DNA of 64,000 nt from Ornithodoros turicata (GCF_037126465.1 NC_088204.1:21148804-21212803); one strand, 5' to 3'; numbered from the stretch's first letter, positions 36,281-48,025 are shown. The notes: generated from the sequence alone by a model not told the origin. Numbers and translations: made by a program.

Positions 36281-38820
36281 TATTTACGAAACGGGAATTC
36301 AGGATAATCCATCATTTAGCATGCACGCCGCATGCATGTACGTAACATTTGTGTTGTTCCCAATTGACGCCCTCGACGACCTCCTTTCCCACCACTTTTG
36401 CCCGTATCACTCCAAAACAATCGGGACAAGGAACGTCACAGCTAGACTAAAACTCGAACATCACTTGTGACACAATCGCAGGAACACTGCCAGGAGAATC
36501 TGTCGGAGAAATCGACGAACACCGGGGGGTGTCACTTGGCGGTGACGTCAGTGTCACTCGACGGTGATACGACGATAAGACGTGAAACGTGCGGCAACGA
36601 GTCGCACGTGCGCAATTTAAATTTTCTCCAACATCTGCGCAATAGCGGAAATGAGCCCAATAAGAAATTCGGGAAGATAACTCAGGCTGATAAATGTGTG
36701 AGAGGCAAGGTAAATATGGTTGCATGGAGGAACGTACTTTTAAAGTGGAGCAGAATTTTTGTACTAGTTATAGAAAGTAGCAAAAATTATGACACGAAAC
36801 AGATATGCTATAGCCTTTTGGGTAGACATGCGCGAATAATTATTTTAAAGCCGAAGCGAATATACACATAGCCAAAGCAAATACGCGGTGAAGACCGAAT
36901 CGAATACGAAGCGAATAGACAAACATGTGTTACAAACATGTGTACAGCATGTATATGCGATATATTCACACGGGTCAGTGTATGATGCATCCCTCGCTCT
37001 GTTTTATGCCCTTTCTTGTGCCGTTTTGGGCCTTACGTTTGCAGCTTCGGAGCTAAATTTTGATCCTTTTCGTTGTAGAATCGGTTTGGATCCTTTTTGT
37101 TGTTGTTTCTAGAACGCGTAGTTCTCCTACTAAAGACTAGGAACTGCTACATTACCTGACATTAATGGAGGTCGTCTGTTCGATCCGGTAAACCGGTACA
37201 AGGTTAGGCGGTACCCCGAGGCCATCACTTGACGCTCGGCGTCACTGTGAATATGTTTCTCGTTATGAATAAGATAGTTTATCTTCCACTCTGTAAGTTG
37301 CGTTTTGTTCTAAATGAACCAATTAAACACAGGGCCGCTTAAGAGACACTCACAAGAGACACAGAGACACACAAGAGTGAGGTGAGCACCTCACGCGGAC
37401 GGGCCTCCTTATTCTGCAGCAGCCCCCGTTGTTTTCATTTATTAGAACTGCACTGTGTCGCCATAACTTTGTCAGCAACTCTGCCACTGTTTTCTCAATC
37501 TTCGTGTAAGGAGCTATTTTGTTTTGATAAGTACCTATATAAAGCTTATTCATTCTGTTAATACAGGGTTCACCAAGATAAAGTACGAGGCTTGTTGATG
37601 TTGATGAAGAAAAAATGCTAGGGAGAGGTTGAATTCGTCACACGACAAATTCGGCTAGGAGGTTTGTAATCACGATGAAACGAATAGAAAGAGCGTTTGG
37701 GAGCCGTGCTATGAAAGATGTATTTTGTTGTAGCAGTCGCATCGTCAGCCTCAATCTATCAGCGCGCGATTTACGACAGTGCTACTAAGCACGAGAATCC
37801 AACATTCCCCCTTGCAGTTCACCTATAGTCTTCTCACCAGACTTACTTGTCGCCTCAGTCTCGGCAGTGTGCTAAAATTATATATGAGAACTGCAGCTTG
37901 GTGCAGTTCTTTGTGAAAAAAAGAAACAAAAAAAAGTGATAACTGAACAACCGCTGCCCTCTCAACATTTACAATAGCCTATACAGCCTGCTATGCCTCG
38001 TGTGTTTGCACACTTGCGCAGCAACCTAAGCTTTGTTACCATATCTAATATGCAGTTGTTGAACTTCCAAGCATAATACGCAGTTTTCTTGTACCCCTTT
38101 TCGTTCTCTTCCAGGGAAGGGGAAACCCCCCCACTGGCTTCTGCAAATAAAACTGCATTCCGTTTATCATTATATTCTGCAGATAAACACTGCCGTTGCA
38201 ACACAATCACAACTTGATTCCTTTCTCTCTCTCTCTCTACGTTCCACAAGCGTAGTGTTTCTGAGCCAAGACAATGTGGTTGCGGGCCCACTCGACACAC
38301 AGAATTAGATGCATATACTGGTACCGTGACCCCCTCCCCTGGAAAAAAATCCTGGGGGCGCCCATGTGCCGGACCTCTGTGTATGAAACAGGGGGGGTGG
38401 GGGCGTTTTGCCCCGGCCCCCTCCGACAGATTGCAAACTCTCCGCCTATGCCAGCAACCTCCAAATATAAATGCTGTACACGACTTGGCACTCTCAACCA
38501 AAGTTAAACAGCACCCACAACGAGACACATATACTCGTTCCTGAACGTTGATAATATATGCGGAATACCTTGATACCAAGCCATAAGCGTGGCTACGGTT
38601 GTTTAAAACATTACATCTAAGGCTTATCCCCGACAGAGAGTGCTGGCCACACCGTCTTCTAGAAGGCATTCAAAATCAGTCCACGGATAGTACAAATTTT
38701 GAGTACTTCGTAACAGTTGCGGCGGGTAAGATACTAAAAAAGAAAAACAGTAAGTTCAGGAATATACTGAGTTACGGATACGCGTCTGGATATGTAATAT
38801 AGCTACAGCTACAGGTACTA
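36281..38820. other. No gene recognised; poly-G/C interspersed repeat
   Basis: 38330-38460 is a G/C-tract repeat like that at 49860-50015. The 235-codon minus frame at 37962-38669 runs through it and is not credible. Confidence 0.4.
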
Positions 38821-38998
38821 CGTTAAAGTAACTCAGTTACTTTATGCAGCTCACATTAAAAAAAAAAAGCCACATAAACGTCATTGTGAAAAACTTTGCT
38901 TTAGCACTTGTACTGTTCAAGCATATAGTTATGCCGTGCTATGAACAGAGGATTTTCCATGCGCCCTACCTAACAGCACAGTGAGAGTTAGTCTATAC

Positions 38999-39365
38999 CA
39001 GGGTTGCGGAGTTGCCACTCCGGAGTTGGAATGATTCCAGATTTATCACAGCTCGGAATGGGATTGGAACGGAATGGCGGAAACTGTCCTAGGAATGGAA
39101 TGGGAATGGAAGTAGGCAGTTTTTCGCAGGAATGGAATTGGAATGGAATGGTCTGTGCGCCCCGATGGGCTAGCCAGTACGGTTACCGGTCCCTTTTCTT
39201 TTACTGATGGAATTAACGGAATGGAATGGGGTTGCCAAGCCCATTCCAGGACTGGGAATTGGCCATACCCTTTCATTCCGATGAACTGAAAGGAATGGAA
39301 TTATCACAAATCTCCATTCCTCGGAATGGAACTGGAATGGAATTGGTGGACCCACAACCCGCCTG
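38999..39365. mobile_element. hAT MITE made of GGAATGGAAT repeats, 367 bp, 8-bp duplication
   Basis: The target duplication GTCTATAC stands at 38991-38998 and 39366-39373. Ends are CAGGGTTGCGG and, inverted, CAGGCGGGTTGTGG. The interior is GGAATGGAAT/ATTCCATTCC in both orientations, so the strand folds on itself. It is non-coding. Confidence 0.82.
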
Positions 39366-39432
39366 GTCTATACTCTAGGTCTTACTGGCTGCGTAACACG
39401 GCAGGGTATTTGAAATCTCGAGAAAACGATTA

Positions 39433-39608
39433 CTGTCAAACTCCTTTATAGCGAACACATTTTTAACGAAAATACCACTACAACAAATTTCTTTGCGGTC
39501 CCGCTGGAGCCCTATAGGTCCAATAATGGACGTCCTTTTTAACGAAAATACCTTTACTGCGAATTTTTTTTGCTGTCCCCTGAGTTTCGTTGTAAAGGAG
39601 TTTGACTG
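39433..39608. mobile_element. Pogo/Tigger-like MITE, 176 bp, TA-flanked
   Basis: CTGTCAAACTCCTTTATAGC after TA and, inverted, CAGTCAAACTCCTTTACAAC before TA. The TTTTTAACGAAAATACC unit occurs twice here but once in the 100-bp copy at 9016-9115. Confidence 0.85.
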
Positions 39609-39731
39609 TATATAGGGAACTGACACGTGCAAAATTGCTATTGCAATACTAGAGTAACTTAGTTAAGTTACCCTTTACGGTTACTTTTACTACGGTTACG
39701 GCTACTTTTACGGCAAAAGCGGCAACTAGTT

Positions 39732-40017
39732 TTGTTTTTATTTTTTTAAATTCCGTGTTAGCGCCGTGAAGCAACTGTGGCTATGAACGGCGTACAGACG
39801 TCGACAGATGGAGAGAGGACAGCAGGAAGGAGAGGGGTACAGGGGGGTTAGTATGCGTCCTGGGCCGACTTCAGGGGGAACTGTGCCAACATCCGTCTTC
39901 GGAAAACCCAGGCAAAACCTCAGACAGCACAGCCGGTGACAGGATTCGAACCCGTGTCACCTCCCAGTCTCGGCGTGGAAAGCGATCATCCTAACCACAA
40001 TGCCATGGGAGCTGGTA
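39732..40017 (-). mobile_element. tRNA-derived SINE, full length, 11-bp target duplication
   Basis: GGCAACTAGTT flanks it at 39721-39731 and 40018-40028. The minus-strand head begins CTACCAGCTCCCATGGCATT; B box GGTTCGAATCC; the tail ends ACACGGAATTT plus an A-rich run. The direct repeat shows a real retroposition event. Confidence 0.92.
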
Positions 40018-40090
40018 GGCAACTAGTTAGTTACAAGTCGATTTTGTAGAAAAGTAACTATTACTGTAACCAGATACTACAAGAAGTAAT

Positions 40091-41088
40091 TAATTACCGT
40101 TACAAGCAGGGGAGGCGGAAGGGGGTTACGGTTGACCCCCTGAATTTGTGAAGGGGTGGCGCAAAATTCCCATAGAGGTGAGGTGCCAAAGTGTGATCTC
40201 AGGTGCCGCATGGGGATAAAATGCCATAAACTCTTTTCCCGAGTCTATCAAACAAGACGAAAACAATAAAGTATTTGCCACCTTTTGTCGCTCAGACTGC
40301 ATCGAATTTTTTTGAACCATGGGGCCATGCATTGGTGGTGGCGGTAGGGGGTGGAAGTGGGGACGCCGGCTGGGATCTGGGGTCCCCCTGAATTCAGGAA
40401 GTTGCGCGCCGCCCCTGGTTACATGTTACTTGAAACTTAGACCTCTGTCACACGAGCTAATTCATACCCCTGTCTGACGGACTAATTCAGTGTCACTTTC
40501 ACCGAGTGGCACTTGCACATAGTGTCGCTCTTGCGCTATCACACGGCAGGTTTTAGTGACATTCGGCAGAAAGTGCACTAACGATTTAGTGAGTTCCCCA
40601 AACTAACTTCACTTCTCTTCGGTGGACCGAGTGCGTAGCCTAGACGGCAGGCTTTGAGGTACGGGTAAAAATACAGAGAAAAGGCGAAGGGCCCCAACAA
40701 CTACAATATTTTTAAACAGGTATTTTAAACAGTGTTTATCCGATTTTAGTACAGTGTGATATTGTGTAGAAAAAAAAAAAACATGTAATTACTCTCGTTA
40801 GCAGCCTCTGTATACTTCGCAGTCTCTGCGATCTGGCGGCGGCCATGTTTGTTGTGGCACATGCTTGAGGCCAATTTGTTGAATGTTGGAAGAAGATTTG
40901 CAAGTACCCAAGACTGTTTTGGAAACGACCGATTTGATGTAACAACAACAATAACAAATGATGTGATGATGACACGGGATGTTTCCCCATGGTAGCCACA
41001 GGACCCTATACCCCACTTCACAAAGGTTAGTATGAAAGGATGAATTAATAGTGAGCGCTAAGCGAAGACAGGTCCAAGTTCTGTTTAG
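40091..41088. other. No gene seen
   Basis: Repeats of CCCCTGAATT type and generic sequence; open frames are unsupported. Confidence 0.4.
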
Positions 41089-41258
41089 AGCTCTTCGAGG
41101 AGGCCAGTAGCTTGCACAAAAGCAAAAAGGGAGCGAAGAGCCCGGCACTGATGCGCACTGGAGCTCCACGGGCCAAGGACTTCGGACAAGCTGAATGGTC
41201 TGCGGTCAAGGAGCTCAAGTTGGCGTCGAAGCACCCGGCGTTCACACGGCGTTTCGAT
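41089..41258 (+). CDS. Candidate internal exon, unknown product (56 codons)
   Basis: Acceptor CTGTTTAG and donor GAT/GTAAGT bound an open stretch reading LFEEASSLHKSKKGAKSPA, then PRAKDFGQAEWSAVKELKLA and SKHPAFTRRFD. Third positions are G/C-rich (CTC, GAG, AAG, GCG) and the composition is protein-like. However, all three plus frames and the minus strand are open here, and TTCACACGG near the donor recurs at 29635, so transposon-derived sequence is possible. No neighbouring exon was identified. Confidence 0.25.
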
Positions 41259-41633
41259 GTAAGTGTATGCGGGAACACGCGCAAACACATATTTCTCTTA
41301 TCTGCAGCAGAATTCATGTCTGCATGCGCGATTTCTCCGGACAATGGCCCGCAGTCAAAATATGCGCATTTCCTCGCACGCGTTTCGGAGGGGAACGCGG
41401 TCTCCGCGGATACATCATGCAGGATATCCGCGCGGATGTCGAGAGATACGAGCGAACGCGTTCGCGATTTCCCACTCATTTAGAGGGCATTCACATCGTG
41501 GTAAGGCAGAGGAGGAACAGATCGTAGATAAGTAAAAGTATTTCCATGTACCAGAGGACGGTGGCAATCGCATGTGGTGCGGTGCTGCATTCCTTCGAGC
41601 TTTGCAAAATAAATTTTACGCACATGTGCGAAC

Positions 41634-42045
41634 GTACTGTCGTGGTCACTGTTAACCAATCTCCCGTTTCTGTGGCCTCGCTCCGATAAGCGCTCTAACT
41701 ACCGGAGAACAGTGGAAATAGCAATGGACCGGTCGACTATCACTTTGGGGGAGGTCAGTTACATGTATGGTATCGTTTATTGGCAACACCTGTAAGAACA
41801 ACGGCCCAAGCGCAATGAAAGAAGTCTCAGGAAATAATTCACGCCAGGCTCAGATAAGCAGTCTTCTTTCATTGCGCTTCGGCCGTTGCCCCCCCCCCCC
41901 CCCTTCACGTGTTCACTACAAGTGGCCATCCCCAAAATAACGATCGACCTGTCTAATGCTGTTTTCGCTTTTCCTCGATAGTCGAGCGCTTATCGGAGCG
42001 AGGCCACGGAAACGGACGATTGGTTAACAGTGGCCACGACAGTAC
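41634..42045. mobile_element. Foldback MITE, 71-bp arms (GTACTGTCGTGG ends)
   Basis: Arms 41634-41704 and 41975-42045 are reverse complements with few mismatches (GTACTGTCGTGG, TTAACCAATC, GGCCTCGCTCCGATAAGCGC). A second inverted pair, AACGGCC..AAGCGCAATGAAAGAAG, nests at 41800-41885 next to a poly-C tract. Confidence 0.85.
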
Positions 42046-45000
42046 AAAAGCCTTTCGTTTTTGTTTAAGTGCCTGAGACTTTAAAAATATTTATTTTATT
42101 TCGAACGCAGAAAAACCCGAGACAAACAGGGAGTACAAGGACAAGGACACGACGCGGTTTCTCCCTTGACATCCACCAGAAAGTTGTTGGGAACCTATAG
42201 TCTTGTTGTGTCAGTTGTTGTGTTAGGTCAGTCAGAGAAAGCACTTCAATCACCACTCGCGTAGCCTCAGGGGAGTTTGGGGGGTTCGAAACCCCCGAAA
42301 CCGTACCCTTGGTAGTGCTTTTGGGAAAGGGAGACGAGGGTGAAATTCTCCTCCCCCATGTAAAGTTCCCATAGAGGCCCTACCGAAATACTTTTCTGGC
42401 TACGCTGCTGTCAGTCACTACCCTTTTCTTAAGCAGTTATCCCGTCTATTAAAATGTACCATGCGAAGTGATTCATTCGACAGATGCATAAACATGGCAG
42501 AATTCCATTTTAACCATCGCCACCGTGCGCAACCGGGGCAATGCCTGTGTCGCTTTGACGTCATCATTGTACAACCCACTGACTGGTTTAGAGTAACGTC
42601 GTCGGCTGCACAAGGAGAAATTGGAAAGAAAGGAGGAAAAAATGCTGGAAACGCCAACCACGATTGAACTGAGTAGTCGCTCTTGGAACGTGAATGACAT
42701 CACCAGTGACGTTTTCGTCCTCCTCCTCCTCGTTTCGCCCTGCAAGGCGAGTTGATGGAGAACGCGGTGAAAAATATTGCGTAAGGAGAATTGTACCATA
42801 GTCGTCAAATCAAGTCACATCCTTTGATGATGCGTCAGAAACAGAGAATCTTTTAGACGGCTTCCTGTGCAGTGTTTCAGAACGTGTCGTGTCTTGTCCT
42901 TGTACCTCCCTATACCCCGGGTTTTTCTCCGCTTGCAATGTACCAGTTCGCCTTCACCCTAGCACATTTTCCGTTATTTTATTTCGTATGAAAAATCAGC
43001 CTCGCTCAAACAATCAGTGAACCCGCAAAACTTCTTTATTGATTGATTTTTGTTTTGTTTTTTGCGAGCGTTATACGCAGAAGATACGGCACAAAAACGC
43101 CGGAAAAACCAGCAGTGCGCGGACCGGCGCTGCTGCCATGACATAGCACTCCCCTCCCTCTCCTGTGCCACCATCATCTCTCTCCTCCCTCTTCTTCATC
43201 CCCTGGGCGCACCCACCGAGCCACCACTACAGAGCAGTCTGATCACACCCCCCCCCCCCCCCCCCCCGAATCCGTCCGCCGCGACGCTAGCCACACGCCC
43301 TCCGGCCGCTTCTGCAGAGCCGATTGACTTCACGTCACGGAGCATGTGATTGGTCCTTCCACGCACGTAACTGCGTGACGTCAACTACACTCAGCCTCTT
43401 ACGGGGTTCTATGAACGAGAGAAAGGGATTCTGCGGATCAAATGTATCTTATGCCTGATTCCTCCAGATTGTTCCCCCCGAATCGGCTCAGGACAAAGTC
43501 GGGTGAAACCCGATTTCTCCTCGAATTCTAATCACACACCACACCACGCATGACGTGCAGTAATTAATAGCAATTTGTACACACTTATGATGTAAATATG
43601 TATTGAGTTCAACAATAAACTCTGTGAGGCACATTTGATGTTACTTACAACATGCGATGTTTGTGACTATAATTCGCGAGAAAAAAAAAAGAAAAACGTA
43701 ACGTAGACCACCCAAATGTGTCAGTAACACCGATTTCAACCCTAGGCGGACCCGTACTGTTCGAAGATAGCAGCACAAATGAACGCACGTGTACGACAGT
43801 GTACTCGCGTTTCGTCACACCTGTTACAAAAAAAAAAAAAAAAATAGTCTGCCACACTTACATTATACGCCACTCTCTTACGCCCCCTCCACTTACATTA
43901 CACACTCACGCACTCGTGACGCTCATGCTTCGCGCCACAGCCAATATGAGATCTTGCTCAAACAATGTGTATTCTAGGATGCAGATGCAGTAACGGAAAC
44001 GAAGGCCGCGTTACACCACCAATGAAAATTAGTAGGTGGAAGGCCAAGTGACGGAAACACCCAATGACGCTTACTCATCAGATATAGTATTCAAGTTGCA
44101 CTACAGAATGGTGATTACGTGTAGTCGACGTGAGGAATGTTTCCGCAATGCAAAATAATTTCGTTGCGAATGTTTATGCTCTCCATATTTCTGTTTCACT
44201 TACGAGATAAAAAATCTCATCCCAAAGGAACTGATGTAAAATATCAATAGGAACAACCCCTATAAACCCATTTGGGTTTCCAGTACGAATCACGGGGATC
44301 CGCTTTACCGAGTGCTCGAGCAAACAACCATTTTCCAAGAATTTCCGAAGCAGACGACATTATGTCGCCTGCCGTTCACGGAATCATTCCGTTGCAGAAA
44401 TGAATCCGTGTCTCTGCGAGCTGTCATGCCCATAGGGACACGTAGGAAAATATATGTTCGTACAGTGTGATTATCTTTGTCTACTGCTCTAGTGAGCAGG
44501 TCTGCTGATACAGATGATGCAGATGCAGACGCTTTCCTCTTCCCTCACGACGGGCGCAAAACGAAAGTCGTCTTTCCTGGCGAAAGCACGAGCCTTTTCC
44601 CAATGTTATATGTATGTATATATATATATATATATATTATATGTATTTATTCGTTATCTGTTAAGCTTACGGGTTCGCTCATCACATTTTTTTCGGTAAG
44701 AATGTCGCAACCTCTCAAAGAGGTGAGAAGGCACAAGTTCGAGGAACAACTGAATGGCTCCATAGCTCAAAATGACGCACAGCAATAGCGTCAAAACAGA
44801 CAGCGACTAGAATGTGTACACAGCAGTGGCCACACTTTTTGCTCTTGGAAGTCAAGAACGAATACTTCTATTTTCTCTCTTTTTTAAGTTGTAACTCGGT
44901 GGTTGAAAAATCTAACGTGAGCACTCAACATTGCAACCTTGCTATAAATGTAACACAAAGAAAAGAGGAACGTCTACCATTCCCTCGAAACGTATATATA

Positions 45001-45313
45001 TATATAAGGAACTTGGCTTTTCCCTCTCTCTGAAAACCGATTTCTAAAAGGATTGCTCGGAGGTGAAGCCCTGCGCGAATGAGCTTTTTGTCATATCCGA
45101 TGGGCTCTTGTCCGATCGACATGGCATTATGGTTAAGTATTCATCATACATCATCAGAGTCCGCAGTTATTCTTAGGATATCGGCGGATACTGGGCTTCA
45201 CTTTGAGGTGTTCGCAGAACTCGATCGGACTAGTGTTGCCGAAAAAGGAAGAAAAAAAAAAGAAATAAATTTAAACAGGACTCTCTACCAAATACGCCCA
45301 AATACCAACTCAC
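42046..45313. other. No gene recognised; C-tract repeat and microsatellite
   Basis: 43130-43400 shares CTCCCTCTCCTGTGCCACCA and ACAGAGCAG with 63490-63640. (TA)n lies at 44617-44640. Exons following the 45314-45667 candidate would be expected here on the minus strand but were not seen. Confidence 0.45.
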
Positions 45314-45667
45314 AATTTCTCTGCGAAGTGAATCCATCTTCAGCTCAACCGCCGACGTCGACTTCCGTTCACACAACAACGTCTCGTCCTTGCAGTCATC
45401 AACGCCACTATCGACGTCAGTATTTTCGCCTTTCATCGACGTATTATCCCGAGCTGAACTCGTCAACGACACCGTTGACGAACACTCGCTGTCTGATCCA
45501 CTGCCGCCACTACCACAAACTCCGCCGTCTTGATTGTTGTGCCATCTGCGCCTCAGGGCTTCCGACGATTGCAGACGACGCGTGTAGAAGTCGCGGCATC
45601 GTCGAACAACCGTCGCTTGACGCACCAACATCGGCGACGCAGGCGGTGAACCACAATCGTCGTTCAT
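45314..45667 (-). CDS. Probable first coding exon of an unidentified gene (118 codons)
   Basis: ATG at 45667-45665, open to GAAATT/GTGAGT, a perfect donor at 45313-45308. Reading: SPPASPMLVRQATVVRRC, RRLQSSEALRRRW, a Gly/Ser/acidic middle (SGSDSECSSTVSLTSS, TDVDSGVDD) and VELKMDSLRREI at the end. Codons are varied and mostly G/C-ending, unlike nearby repeats. The last segment resembles the start of the leucine-repeat helix in FAM89/LURAP1-type adaptor proteins, but I rate that as a guess. Downstream exons (lower coordinates) were not found. The antisense frame (204 codons) is a shadow. It contains one GCAGACGAC motif copy. Confidence 0.5.
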
Positions 45668-46558
45668 CACGTCCGTCTTCGACGTCGCTATAGTGCACTA
45701 TAACGTCGCAAAAGACGGTGCTTCGCGAAGCAGACGACAAAGACGTGCAGACGATCGGGCTCTTAGCAGACGTAATCCGCAAGGAGACGCAGCGCGAGCG
45801 GGCGCGTCGTGCAACTGACAAGCAGAACGAGCGCTCCCGTTATGTGGAGAGAGGACTTTGCGTACGAGTAAAGGAGAGGAGGAAAGGCCTCGAAGGAGCA
45901 GAAATGAAAAAACGTAAACAAACAGGTGAGGAACGAAAAGGTGTTCGCGAAAGTCGCGCCACCTGGTTGCGACAGGTTGTACCACCTGTTACGGGACACG
46001 CAAACATGATTGACCTCTTGTGCCCTCGCTGTAGCACGGATGTAGCAACGTTCAAACTTTGGAGCATGAGTGTTTTCGTTTGCAAACCAACCTCCAACTT
46101 ATGCAACTGATTGCTCGCAACCGAAAAGGAGTGCATGTTTTGCACAAGGTACACCTGCCGAATCCCTCACTACTTTTTGTTTTCTTACTTTATCTGAATA
46201 GGCTGAAAACAATTCTTGGATGGGATCATCACCTGGTTCCTGCCAGAATTGATCAAGTGGTAGAAATCACAGCGGCACCACGTTTTACCTGAACAGGCTG
46301 GACACCAATCCTTTTGTGTAGAGCTTATAGAAGGTAGTAGCTTAAAAAAAGAAAAGAAAAAAAGAAAAAGAAGAAACATATCAAACTTTCTGTCTAAGAC
46401 TCAGGTGTTTTTTTTTTTTTAGTGTAATATTTTCCCAATTCTTTTCCTTGATATCTCACCTTCACATGATACCCGTTGTAGACGCTCGTTGTGGAGCGTA
46501 TCATTGATTGTTATACGTACCTTGTGAAAGCAACCTTGCTATCTTGCATTGCAGATTA
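45668..46558. other. Possible 5' region of the 45314-45667 gene
   Basis: CpG-rich at 45690-46000 with open frames on both strands, including a Lys/Arg-rich plus frame. I see no supported coding. GCAGACGAC lies at 45730. Confidence 0.35.
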
Positions 46559-47428
46559 GTTATAAGGGTGTCCAATGAGAAAGTGTCATTAAATTTCTAT
46601 TTAAAAAAAATATACGTGAGATAAAAATGGGAAACCTTGTGCACGATACTCGTGAAGGTTTCTGCCGCCCAAACGGGTGTTTTCTGTGGGTGTATACCTG
46701 ATTAATTAGTCTAAATAGCTTAATTGAACTCAAGAATTTGCAAAGGAAAGGTAACATTTTTTGCGTTAATTAGAAAGTCCATGGCCACAACACACCATTT
46801 CAGTGACACATACAGGGTCTTCCACAATGTTCCCAAAAAAATTTGACACCCGAAAACAAGGGGCGCTCGGCCAAGTTGCCCTGCCTAAAGTATGGGGAGG
46901 AGGATAGGACAACACAGAAAACAGCACAGAGCATCGGATGTCGGTGATTATCAGTAACTGATGGCTGCGAAAAGATAAAACTTACCAAGACAAAATGCGT
47001 GATTGGGCCGGTCCCCCCCCCCTTTTTTTTTCTGTTTTTCTCATGCTGCTTCCATGTGCAGTGGGAGTGTCTTCGGGCCGTGCGGATGGTGCCATAACTG
47101 ATGAAATCCGAAAAAGCACTTGCAGAGATGGCAAGTTTTCTGGTGTCAAATAACTGGGGAGTAGTTGAAGAAACTTTAAATTGCAATTGGAATCGCATGA
47201 TGTGGCCATGGGCTTTCAAATTAACGCAAAAAAAAACACTATCTTTCCTTGGCAATTTTTTTAGTTCAATTAAGATAATTAGCCTAATTAATGAAGTACA
47301 CTCATGCAAACTGCTTGTTTGGGTAGCAAAAACCTTCACGAGTGTCATGCAGAAGGTTTCCCACTTTTATCTCACATATCTTTTTTTTTTATAATTTGAG
47401 GTCACTCTCTCGTGCAACACCCTGTATA
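46559..47428. mobile_element. Foldback element with approximately 200-bp inverted arms (AGGGTGT ends)
   Basis: The left TATAAGGGTGTCC matches the reverse complement of the right end, TATACAGGGTGTTGC. Shared arm blocks: GTGAGATAAAAATGGGAAAC, CTCGTGAAGGTTT, TTAATTAG and TTAATTGAACT. The 182-codon minus frame at 46800-47348 lies in the loop and has no motif. Confidence 0.75.
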
Positions 47429-47932
47429 AAAACACACATCCGCTCTCCCAAAACCAAACTTCTGAAGTATAACTGTATTAGCATGTCCTCACACGTTGCT
47501 TACATCGTTGTGTGACCGTTTTGATGCGACTAATTATTAATTAATTAGGGACAATACAAAAATTATGCTGACTTGTGCAAGATGAGCATTAATAATATGC
47601 CATTTGACTTCATTCAAGTACACCTCACCAGTTTCTTTAAGGCTTCAATCAACTTAAATGAGACACACTGTTATTTGCCTCCCTTTACTATACTTTCATT
47701 CCCCTATACTCCAAATAGATTAACATGCATACTCATATACTTGCCTTTCCATATTCAATGAAAATATTGGTACACAAGACCAGCAAGGCGTCTGTGTTTT
47801 GGTTCTAACGCCACCATTTTTTTTCTGTTTAAATTATGTGTTGCTCGTGTGGCAATAGATAGCGGAAAGATTATACCTTTAGATATGCTTACCTGAGACT
47901 TCATGTTGCCACCACTGCTCCGCAACAAGAGC
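47429..47932. other. 3' flank of MUTYH
   Basis: A probable 3' UTR donor at 47892. No plausible distal exon or poly(A) signal could be settled. AT-rich. Confidence 0.4.
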
Positions 47933-48025
47933 CTACGATACTTTCCTCTGCCTTAGAGGTGTGAAAGAGAGCTTTGGCTGCTTTGGATCTGGAGGAGACA
48001 CTGATTTCTGTGCCTTTTCCTGTGC
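47933..48025 (-). CDS. MUTYH: MUTYH exon 10 (residues 463-492, stop)
   Basis: Acceptor CTCTCACAG, stop TAG at 47935-47933. The basic tail contains Gln478-x-x-Leu481-x-Phe483, which resembles a weak PCNA-interacting motif; human MUTYH has its PCNA motif near the same end. A further GTAAGC donor lies 40 nt past the stop (47892), so the 3' UTR may be spliced. Confidence 0.87.
   Translation of the reverse strand, partial: AQEKAQKSVSPPDPKQPKLSFTPLRQRKVS

Larger units (their letters stand above)
38822..40090. repeat. Nest of elements in an AAGTAACT-rich repeat
   Basis: AAAGTAACTCAGTTACTTT (38826), AGTAACTTAGTTAAGTTAC (39652) and AAAAGTAACTATTACTGTAA (40054) look like parts of one hAT-type repeat. 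The hAT MITE, the pogo MITE and the SINE listed separately are inserted among them. Confidence 0.55.

Noticed and set aside
37962..38669. 235-codon minus-strand open frame
   Set aside because: It runs through a poly-G/C interspersed repeat and low-complexity sequence, with no family resemblance.
45079..45693. 204-codon plus-strand open frame
   Set aside because: Antisense shadow of the better-supported minus exon 45314-45667.
46985..47045. Poly-pyrimidine stretch as a promoter or splice signal
   Set aside because: Low-complexity C/T run within the foldback loop; no exon follows it.
46800..47348. 182-codon minus-strand open frame
   Set aside because: Lies inside the foldback element and shows no transposase or other motif.
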